Shown here: positions 46,699-53,335 of the stretch, piece by piece | Layout: every line of letters begins with the position of its first letter | Position numbering within the stretch: position 1 is the first letter of the stretch | Source of the DNA: Stutzerimonas xanthomarina | GTDB lineage: Bacteria; Pseudomonadota; Gammaproteobacteria; Pseudomonadales; Pseudomonadaceae | Assembly: GCF_003935375.1 (NCBI RefSeq) | Contig: NZ_RHQM01000001.1 | Location: 248,001-312,000, forward strand | Direction: 5' to 3' | Length of the DNA: 64,000 nucleotides | Program-made: the position numbers and the translations under genes | Notes under the pieces: model-generated | Told to the model about the DNA's origin: nothing | The model's input: the letters and a program-made list of their open reading frames with translations, nothing else | Database searches by the model: none

Positions 46699-46727
46699 TT
46701 GGACCGATTCGAGCGTCTATATATAAT
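46699..46727 (+). promoter_or_regulatory. Sigma-70 promoter for ETF-quinone oxidoreductase
   Basis: TTGGAC, 17 bases, TATAAT: a near-consensus -35 and perfect -10 at ideal spacing, about 80 bases upstream of the ATG at 46810. Confidence 0.83.
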
Positions 46728-46809
46728 GCGCCGGCCCGGCTCGGTCAGGGACCGATCACAGCCCTCCACCACTTATATAACAACCAAGCCCTGAGTAGGA
46801 GAAAGCCCA

Positions 46810-48465
46810 ATGGAACGCGAATACATGGAATTCGACGTTGTCATCGTCGGCGCCGGCCCTGCAGGCCTATCCGCAGCCTGCCGCCTGAAGCAGAAAGCCG
46901 CCGACGCTGGTCAGGAAATCAGTGTATGCGTCGTTGAGAAAGGCTCCGAAGTAGGCGCCCATATTCTATCCGGCGCAGTCTTCGAGCCGCGCGCACTGAA
47001 TGAGCTGTTCCCTGACTGGAAAGAGCTCGGCGCCCCGCTCAACACGCCGGTCAAGCGTGACGATATCTACCTGCTCAAGACCGCCGAAGCCGCCAGCAAG
47101 CTGCCCAATGCACTGGTCCCCAAGACCATGCACAACGAAGGCAACTACATCATTTCCCTCGGCAACCTGTGCCGCTGGCTGGCCCAGCAGGCCGAGAATC
47201 TGGGTGTCGAGATCTACCCAGGCTTCGCCGCTCAGGAAGCGCTGATCGACGAAAACGGCGTCGTGCGCGGTATCGTCACCGGTGACCTTGGCGTCGACCG
47301 CGAAGGCAATCCGAAGGAAGGCATGTACACGCCAGGCATGGAGCTGCGCGCCAAGTACACGCTGTTCGCCGAAGGCTGCCGCGGTCATATCGGCAAGCAG
47401 CTGATCAACCGCTTCCAGCTCAACGCCAACGTCGACCCGCAGCACTACGCCATCGGCATCAAGGAACTGTGGGACATCGACCCAGCCAAGCATGAGCAGG
47501 GACTGGTCGTGCACACCGCAGGCTGGCCGCTGAACGACGAAAACACTGGCGGTTCCTTCCTTTATCACCTGGAAAACAATCAGGTGGTCGTCGGCCTGAT
47601 CGTCGACCTGTCGTACAGCAACCCGTATCTGTCGCCGTTCGACGAATTCCAGCGCTACAAGCACCATCCGGTGATCAAGCAGTATCTGGAAGGCGGCAAG
47701 CGCGTTTCCTATGGCGCACGTGCGATCGCCAAGGGCGGCATCAACTGCCTGCCGAAAATGGTATTCAACGGCGGTGCGCTGATCGGCTGCGACGCCGGCA
47801 CCCTGAACTTCGCCAAGATCAAGGGCAGCCACACGGCGATGAAGTCCGGCATGCTGGCTGCCGAAGCCGCTGCGGACGCACTGCTGGCCGGACGCGAAGG
47901 TGGCGACGAGCTGACCGCGTACGAAGAGGGCTTCAAGTCCAGCTGGCTGTACGATGAGCTATACAAGAGCCGCAACTTCGGCGCTGCCATTCACAAGTGG
48001 GGCGCAATCAAGGGCGGCGCGTTCAACTTCATCGATCAGAACATCTTCGGTGGCAAGATCCCCTTCACCCTGCACGACACCAAGCCGGACTACGCCTGCC
48101 TCAAGACGGCTGCAGAGTCGAAGAAAATCGACTACCCCAAGCCGGACGGCAAGCTGAGCTTCGACAAGCTCTCCTCGGTATTCCTCTCCAATACCAACCA
48201 CGAGGAAGAGCAGCCGGTTCACTTGAAACTGACCGACCCGAGCATTCCGATCGAAAAGAACCTGCCGATGTACGACGAGCCGGCACAGCGTTACTGCCCG
48301 GCCGGCGTTTACGAGGTCGTGAGCAACGACGATGGCAGCAAGCGCTTCCAGATCAACGCGCAGAACTGCGTGCACTGCAAGACCTGCGACATCAAGGACC
48401 CGGCGCAGAACATCACCTGGGTCGCGCCCGAAGGTACCGGCGGGCCGAACTACCCCAACATGTAA
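46810..48465 (+). CDS. Electron transfer flavoprotein-ubiquinone oxidoreductase
   Basis: A 551-residue membrane-associated flavoprotein that oxidises reduced ETF and passes electrons to ubiquinone. The FAD Rossmann motif is VVIVGAGPAGLSAACRL near residue 12. Near the C-terminus are the ferredoxin-like [4Fe-4S] cysteines: RYCPAGVYEVV, then NCVHCKTCDIKDPAQNITWV. TAGGAG lies before the ATG. It diverges from etfBA, and together they link fatty-acid oxidation to the respiratory chain. Confidence 0.97.
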   Translation: MEREYMEFDVVIVGAGPAGLSAACRLKQKAADAGQEISVCVVEKGSEVGAHILSGAVFEPRALNELFPDWKELGAPLNTPVKRDDIYLLKTAEAASKLPNALVPKTMHNEGNYIISLGNLCRWLAQQAENLGVEIYPGFAAQEALIDENGVVRGIVTGDLGVDREGNPKEGMYTPGMELRAKYTLFAEGCRGHIGKQLINRFQLNANVDPQHYAIGIKELWDIDPAKHEQGLVVHTAGWPLNDENTGGSFLYHLENNQVVVGLIVDLSYSNPYLSPFDEFQRYKHHPVIKQYLEGGKRVSYGARAIAKGGINCLPKMVFNGGALIGCDAGTLNFAKIKGSHTAMKSGMLAAEAAADALLAGREGGDELTAYEEGFKSSWLYDELYKSRNFGAAIHKWGAIKGGAFNFIDQNIFGGKIPFTLHDTKPDYACLKTAAESKKIDYPKPDGKLSFDKLSSVFLSNTNHEEEQPVHLKLTDPSIPIEKNLPMYDEPAQRYCPAGVYEVVSNDDGSKRFQINAQNCVHCKTCDIKDPAQNITWVAPEGTGGPNYPNM

Positions 48466-48472
48466 GACCAGC

Positions 48473-48500
48473 AAAAAAAGGCTCCCTCGGGAGCCTTTTT
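48473..48500 (+). terminator. Intrinsic terminator after ETF-QO
   Basis: AAAGGCTCCC-TC-GGGAGCCTTTTT forms a strong stem followed by T's on the plus strand; A's on the other side allow bidirectional use for the convergent DUF1285 gene. Confidence 0.88.
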
Positions 48501-48529
48501 CGATCATGGGTAACGAAACAGCCAGCGCA

Positions 48530-49099
48530 CTACTCAGCGGCGCCAATCGGGAAGAACGTCCCGCCACTCCACACACCGAGGCAATCCTTGCCATCTACCT
48601 TGCCGGGCACCGCCAGCTCCACAAGCTCATAAAACACATTGCGATGGATCAGTGCCTCGAGGTTGGCGCGCACATGCACATATGGCGCCGGCTCCTGCGT
48701 TTGCGGATCGGTGACAACGCGCAAAGGGTGCTCTTCACCAGCCTCGACCTCGTCCTCGACATTGGTGATAAAGCGCAGGCTTTGCGTCTCACCCTCGCCA
48801 CTGACTTCCAGCCGGACCGCAACGAAAGGCGCATCTTCGACCTGGATACCGACCTTCTCTACCGGTGTCACCAGAAAGTAGTCGTCGCCGTCGCGGCGAA
48901 TCACCGTGGAAAACAAACGCACCATTGCCGGCCGCCCGATCGGCGAACCCTGATAGTGCCAGGTCCCGTCGCGCGCGATGCGCATGTCCAGATCGCCACA
49001 GAACGGAGGGTTCCACAGATGCACCGGCGGCAACCCTTTCTTCTTCCCGCCAGCGGACAGCTGCGCCAGCAGATCCCCAGCCTTGCCTGTATCGGTCAT
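48530..49099 (-). CDS. DUF1285 domain protein
   Basis: A 189-residue cytoplasmic protein. It shows the DUF1285 pattern: [56 protein letters not shown] (about 30-85) and [27 protein letters not shown] at 49099 behind AGGAGG. The family has two small beta domains and unknown function. It and the next genes are in the same order as the etf-linked set I recall from P. aeruginosa. Confidence 0.87.
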   Translation of the reverse strand: MTDTGKAGDLLAQLSAGGKKKGLPPVHLWNPPFCGDLDMRIARDGTWHYQGSPIGRPAMVRLFSTVIRRDGDDYFLVTPVEKVGIQVEDAPFVAVRLEVSGEGETQSLRFITNVEDEVEAGEEHPLRVVTDPQTQEPAPYVHVRANLEALIHRNVFYELVELAVPGKVDGKDCLGVWSGGTFFPIGAAE

Positions 49100-49154
49100 T
49101 CGGTCCTCCTCGATTGAATGAGGTAATCGCCTGTTCCCGATACTGCCACATCGC

Positions 49155-49769
49155 TCAACGTGACAGGCCCAACAACCGACGAGCATAGTCCTGCAGCGGC
49201 GGACGCAAGAGTTGCTCCGGCTTTGCGTCGTAGATGCCGAGCACGCCGCCACGATTACGAATGCGAGCGGTATCGACCAGATAGCGAGTTCCGGTTTCCA
49301 CCAGCATCAACTGCACCACGCCGGAATCGACACCAAGGCGATCCAGTGCGCGCTGATCGTTCAGCTCGTCGAAACTGCCGATGCGATCATCAGCCGCGGC
49401 AAACCGCAGATACAGCAGATAATGCGCGCCCATTGCCGACGCTTCGGCCAATGCCTCCTCGAGCCCGAGCGGGCCACGGGCTCGACGAACCATTGGGAAG
49501 TACTCGACAAACCCGCTGAAGGCCTCTTCGGCCACGACGTTCGGCCGCGGGTATGCGTCTCCGGGCGGCACGAAATGTCCCTGCGCGATATAGATGAATG
49601 AGTCCGCCTGCAGGCGCCAGGAGTTGGAACGACGGGTTTCGCTGTGATCCAGAATTCCGGCATCGCGAAGGTGATAACGGGTACCCTCCGCCATGTCGCT
49701 GACCTTCATGCAGCCAGAAAGCATGAGCAATGCAAGCAAGCCAGGCACTGCCAGTAACAGAAATCGCAT
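49155..49769 (-). CDS. DUF4823 lipoprotein
   Basis: A 204-residue lipoprotein (lipobox LMLSGC, Cys at 20). The mature part has [40 protein letters not shown] and [26 protein letters not shown], typical of DUF4823. The start at 49769 follows AGGTGAG. It sits between the interrupted radical SAM gene and the DUF1285 gene. Function unknown. Confidence 0.82.
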   Translation of the reverse strand: MRFLLLAVPGLLALLMLSGCMKVSDMAEGTRYHLRDAGILDHSETRRSNSWRLQADSFIYIAQGHFVPPGDAYPRPNVVAEEAFSGFVEYFPMVRRARGPLGLEEALAEASAMGAHYLLYLRFAAADDRIGSFDELNDQRALDRLGVDSGVVQLMLVETGTRYLVDTARIRNRGGVLGIYDAKPEQLLRPPLQDYARRLLGLSR

Positions 49770-49900
49770 GGAACTCACCTCATAGAGCCGGCGACGAAAA
49801 ACCGACGATTCGACAGCCAATGCAGCATCCACGCCACTTCCAGCACCGAGGCGAGCCGGTTCAGCTGGATGCTTCTTGACTCCCCGCTTGAACGAGGCGG

Positions 49901-50681
49901 CTACAGCCCTCGCTGCCACTCCTGACGCAACGGAGCGTTACGCGGGTCTTCGATGGCCTCACGTACCCGACGCAGCAGGCCAGGCTTATCGGCACCCAAA
50001 ATGCCCTTGAGCACCAGATAATTGGACGCGTGATCGCTGCGAAAAACCGTATCGGTCAGCTCCAGATCCTCCAGCAACCACTCCAGTTCGCGAAACAGAT
50101 CGGCCGGCACCAGCGGCTCGAAATCCTCGAAGGTTTGCCGAAAACGCGCTTCACCCTGCGGAAAACTGACCACCAGCGTGGACAGAAACTCGGGCTGCGC
50201 TGCATTCATCAGCCGCGCCGAATTGCGTGCGTGCTGGCGACTCAGTTGGCGACCGCCAAGCCCGTTGAGAATCATCACCGAGCGTGCGATGCCCGCCGCC
50301 CCCAGCTTATCCAGCGCGCTGAGCGTCGATTCGTAGGTCTCACCCTTGTTGACCAGCGCCAGCACCTCATCGTCGCCGGACTCGGCGCCGACATAGGCCA
50401 TGCCGAGCCCCGCATCCGCCAGTTCCTGCAGCTCGGCAACCGACTTCTTGCGCAGGTTGCGTGGCAGGCAATAGCTTGAGACACGTTGAACTTCGGGCAG
50501 GCACTGGCGGATCTGTTCAAGGATTCTCAACAGCCGGTGGGTCGGCAACACCAAGGCGTCACCATCGGCGAGGAATACGCGTTGCACGATCAACTGCTCG
50601 CCGCAACGACGGATCTCGTCGAGCACCTCCGCCTCATCGCGAGCACGAAACTTCTTCTGCGGCGAGGTATACATCTCACAG
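49901..50681 (-). pseudogene. Radical SAM protein, C-terminal part (disrupted by the island)
   Basis: The frame starts with CEMYTSPQKKFRARDEAEV, where the Cys is the third cysteine of the radical SAM motif, and continues through QRVFLADGDALVLPT, GLGMAYVGAESGDDEVL and the rest of an Elp3/NifB-like SAM barrel to a stop at 49901. The residues before the Cys (MDKYGLTN) come from island DNA. The missing 40 N-terminal residues are found at 61195-61316. The rejoined gene would encode 298 residues. The split separates the iron-sulfur ligands, so the enzyme is inactive here. Confidence 0.92.
50676..50681. repeat. Island flanking direct repeat, copy 1 (attachment core)
   Basis: TCACAG here and at 61195-61200 flank the island. 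On the coding strand it is CTGTGA, covering the third Cys codon of the radical SAM motif. Recombination between the two copies restores the gene in frame. Confidence 0.85.
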
Positions 50682-50970
50682 TTAGTTAGCCCATATTTAT
50701 CCAATAACGCGAGTGAGTGAGTGAGTCACATTGATTTATATAGGCTTTTTATTGGGCATTCTTTAGGAATGACATCTTATCTCATTCCAAGAACTCAAGT
50801 GGGTAATTGCACTGACCTGACCATCCAATTGCATTCCACCCGACCAAGCATTCGCAGTCGTACTGACCAGCCAGGTGGTATGCATCTTGACCGACAGCAA
50901 ACGACTCAGAGTGTGTAAAAACGCAGGCACAATCTTGATATGATTTGAGCAGTATTCATCTCAGCAGGAG

Positions 50971-51444
50971 ATGCCAGTGCGGCGATTCATTCAAGGTGAA
51001 AATCGGGCTCAAGTTACCTTGCTCCCGGAGAGTTTGGATGACTATGTGACGGACACTAACCCGGTGCGGGTAGTCGATGTACTAGTCGGTGAACTCGACC
51101 TCGGCAATCTGGGTTTTGAAGGTTTCGTACCGGCGGAAACAGGCAGGACTGCTTACCATCCAGCTGACCTGCTGAAGATTTATATCTACGGTTATCTCAA
51201 CCGTATCCAATCCAGTCGTCGCCTTGAGCGAGAGGCCCAGCGTAACGTCGAGCTAATGTGGCTGACTGGGCGCTTGATGCCGGACTTCAAAACCATCGCC
51301 AATTTTCGCAAAGACAACGGCAAAGCTATCCGCGCTGTTTGTCGTCAATTTGTGGTGCTGTGCCAGCAGGTTGGCTTGGCCACAACCAAACTGACTAAGA
51401 TCATGGTGTTCGTTGACCGATCTCACAATGGAGTGAACACATGA
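50971..51444 (+). pseudogene. IS1182-family transposase remnant (N-terminal part)
   Basis: 157 codons starting at an ATG behind CAGGAG. The sequence FIQGENRAQVTLLPESLDDYVTDTNPVRVVDVLV and TGRTAYHPADLLKIYIYGYLNRIQSSRRLEREAQRNVELMWLTGRLMPDFKTIANFRKDN is the N-terminal DUF772-type domain of IS1182/IS5-like transposases (positions given as family pattern). It then loses similarity around 51415, where the catalytic part should begin. A left end may lie near 50909 (GTGTGTAAAAA). The stop overlaps the next gene's ATG. Bases 50705-50970 hold only a GAGT microsatellite and no gene. Confidence 0.85.
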
Positions 51445-51860
51445 CGCGTATTCTATTTCTTCCGCTGTTCTTATGCATTTCCTTTGGAGCGCATGCCCAA
51501 TCCATCAAAGCCCAAGACTTGGAGCAGCTTTGTGATTCCAAAGCCGAGTCGGATTTGCTCTCTTGCGCCTTGGTCGTCAAGGCATACATGGATGGTTTCA
51601 TCGAGGGTGTTGCCAAGGGTGTTCTGGATACCTACAAATACGACCAACAAGTGTTGTCGCTTGTCAGGGACACAAAAATGTCCGATATGGCACCACGCGT
51701 CACTAAGGTAGTGGAGCTTTCGACTTGCATTCAACGAGTTCCCGCTGGTGAGATGGCAAACACATTCGTCGATTACGTTCGAAGGAATCCCAGCTTGCGC
51801 GAAGAGACTTATCGCAAAGCCATGACTAAAGCGATTGTATCGAAGTACTGCGGAAAGTAG
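51441..51860 (+). CDS. Rap1a/Tai-family immunity protein (orphan)
   Basis: A 139-residue protein with a signal peptide (cleavage near AHAQ, residue 20), so periplasmic. Four Cys remain in the mature protein, as in Rap1a/Tai folds, with the family pattern SCALVVKAYMDGFIEGV, CIQRVPAGEMANTFVDYVRRNPSLREETYRKAMTKAI and YC near the end. The family neutralises type VI secretion peptidoglycan amidases. No amidase effector is adjacent; the IS remnant lies directly upstream. GGAG sits before the ATG at 51441. Confidence 0.7.
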   Translation: MTRILFLPLFLCISFGAHAQSIKAQDLEQLCDSKAESDLLSCALVVKAYMDGFIEGVAKGVLDTYKYDQQVLSLVRDTKMSDMAPRVTKVVELSTCIQRVPAGEMANTFVDYVRRNPSLREETYRKAMTKAIVSKYCGK

Positions 51861-51947
51861 CTTCAGCCAATTTGGGAAGTTCACACCGAAACGAAGCCCC
51901 TCGTTGCTTGATCTCTACTTCTGACAGGTGCTGAAAATGGGGGGATT

Positions 51948-51990
51948 ACCGATAGCCGCTGACCTGCATAGCAGGTCAGCGGCTATCGGT
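51948..51990. repeat. 20-bp perfect inverted repeat with 3-base loop
   Basis: ACCGATAGCCGCTGACCTGC, ATA, then the exact reverse complement. There is no T-tract, so a simple intrinsic terminator is less likely. It lies in the island between the Rap1a-like gene and a small ORF. Confidence 0.9.
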
Positions 51991-52060
51991 GGTGCGCATA
52001 ACACTCACTTTCTGGCGCCTAATCCGCTCGCAGCATGGAGCTGCGTACCAGGAGATCGTC

Positions 52061-52216
52061 ATGAACAGAATCACCCTTCATCATTTTATAAGCGAGGACG
52101 GCAAGTGCGTTGAGTACGCGCGAGTCTTGAGATGGAATCGCAACCAACTCATTGCTCAGAGTCTGCTTCTATGCAGACTTAGCCCTGAGCAGATGGCGTC
52201 AGCAATCCGAGGTTAA
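52061..52216 (+). CDS. Small hypothetical protein
   Basis: A 51-residue ORF starting at an ATG behind CCAGGAG (8 bases spacing). It encodes a slightly basic protein with no membrane helix (start MNRITLHHFISEDGKCVEYA). Its middle part is carried by a 63-bp sequence repeated at 52769-52831. I do not recognise a family. The good ribosome binding site favours translation, but it may be only part of a repeat unit. Confidence 0.45.
   Translation: MNRITLHHFISEDGKCVEYARVLRWNRNQLIAQSLLLCRLSPEQMASAIRG
52107..52169 (+). repeat. 63-bp direct repeat, copy 1
   Basis: Matches 52769-52831 at all but two positions. This copy lies inside the small ORF at 52061; each copy precedes a plus-strand cargo gene. 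Confidence 0.92.
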
Positions 52217-52224
52217 GTTGTGAA

Positions 52225-52246
52225 CTGCCAGGCGAAAGCCTGGCAG
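52225..52246 (+). terminator. Hairpin after the small island ORF
   Basis: CTGCCAGGC-GAAA-GCCTGGCAG, a perfect 9-bp stem with a GAAA tetraloop, nine bases after the stop. Only a short TTAAAA follows. Confidence 0.5.
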
Positions 52247-52280
52247 CTTAAAACCAGTCGACACAAGGAGCAACACCGGT

Positions 52281-52694
52281 ATGGATCAAGCACGTTTTAA
52301 TGAGTTTGTAGCTCGCTACGAGCAAATGAATGAATGGCAAATTGCCCGAATTCAGTCGCAAGAATCAGACCTCACAGAAGAAGCAAAAGCCGCCCTGGCC
52401 CAGGTCATTGCAAGCCGCTCAATCGATCCTCAAAGGCTTCGCGAGAACTCAGCTGCTGAAGATGAGCAGCGCGCTCAAAAACAGCAGATCCAGGAAGAAA
52501 TATCGCGTAAGCGAGAGGCGAAGATCTTCAAAATCCTAATGATAGCAACAGCACCGATTATCGCAGTGGCTGCACTTATGAACCCTGCTCGGGCAGCTGA
52601 GACGATGGTATCTACAGTTGTACAAGCCCTCGGATTTGTCCTGATAGCCTTTGGCATCCTCAAAATTAAGCGATATTTCAGCCGCAATAAGTGA
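52281..52694 (+). CDS. Hypothetical protein with C-terminal membrane helices
   Basis: A 137-residue protein. The N-terminal 75 residues are charged and helical (RYEQMNEWQIARIQSQESDLTEEAKAALAQVIASR), a pattern seen in small cytoplasmic domains linked to membranes; residues about 84-101 and 108-127 are membrane helices. AAGGAG lies upstream of the ATG. A possible hairpin (CAGCCCAG...CTGGGCTG) follows the stop. Function unknown; it lies in the accessory part of the island. Confidence 0.65.
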   Translation: MDQARFNEFVARYEQMNEWQIARIQSQESDLTEEAKAALAQVIASRSIDPQRLRENSAAEDEQRAQKQQIQEEISRKREAKIFKILMIATAPIIAVAALMNPARAAETMVSTVVQALGFVLIAFGILKIKRYFSRNK

Positions 52695-52768
52695 TGGCGT
52701 AACAGCCCAGCAGCACGCATAGTTTCTGGGCTGCCCACGATTAGCCAGCAGATAGCTTCCTATTAAGG

Positions 52769-52831
52769 GCGTTGAGTACGCGCGAGTCTTGAGATGGAAC
52801 CGCAACCAACTCATTGCTCAGAGCCTGCTTC
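52769..52831 (+). repeat. 63-bp direct repeat, copy 2
   Basis: Two substitutions relative to 52107-52169. It has no start codon of its own and lies 43 bases before the membrane-protein gene at 52874. Confidence 0.92.
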
Positions 52832-52873
52832 GTAAAACTCGCGTAAATTCACAAAGAAAGGACGAAATCACAC

Positions 52874-53182
52874 GTGAGCAATCTTTACTACCAATTCATA
52901 GCAGCATGGGCACTTGCCTTATTTGCACTTCTACTAGGTCGCTACGTCGGGAAGAATTCGCCTAAATTCCCCGAAAGCATCACAAGTACCTTTTCGATAT
53001 TTTTTGCTGTCTGGATTTCAGCTTTTATTTGCAAGCTCGCATTTTCTTATGCGGGGAAAGCACTAGAGCTGAGCGAGGCAGCACAGCAAGGTTATGCAGA
53101 GACCATTCTCCCCGTTGTAATTTCAGCAATAATTGCAAGGAAAATGCTAGCTGCGCGCCGCACAGATACCCGAGTAATTTGA
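52874..53182 (+). CDS. Small hypothetical membrane protein
   Basis: A 102-residue protein starting at GTG, with AAAGGA about 11 bases upstream. Three hydrophobic stretches: about residues 7-23 (FIAAWALALFALLLGRY), 38-55 (STFSIFFAVWISAFICKL) and 76-92. The final residues are basic. No family recognised. The base composition looks lower in GC than the surrounding host genes. It is the last plus-strand cargo gene before the convergent helicase. Confidence 0.55.
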   Translation: MSNLYYQFIAAWALALFALLLGRYVGKNSPKFPESITSTFSIFFAVWISAFICKLAFSYAGKALELSEAAQQGYAETILPVVISAIIARKMLAARRTDTRVI

Positions 53183-53300
53183 CAATGAAGATGAATCCCC
53201 CCTAGTTTCGTAGACATCCAAGCCTCATTACAGGTCTGCTAACCAACTTATGAACAGTCCGCTTATGGCACTTCTCTGCCGGTCGCAACTACGCATTACA

Positions 53301-53323
53301 ACCACTCAATACGAATGAGTGGT
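53301..53323. terminator. Hairpin between convergent cargo and gmt operon
   Basis: ACCACTCA-ATACGAA-TGAGTGGT, 8-bp perfect stem, just outside the helicase stop. No U-run, so only moderate support. Confidence 0.4.
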
Positions 53324-53335
53324 CAACGCCATAAA

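Noticed and set aside
50709..50724. GAGT tandem microsatellite as an att feature
   Set aside because: Short simple repeat of about four units inside the island; it is not present at the other end.
52107..52831. Integron attC-like sites in the cargo
   Set aside because: The copies begin with a GTTGAGT that fits the loose core pattern, but there is no matching inverse core or the folded imperfect hairpin expected of attC, and no intI gene.
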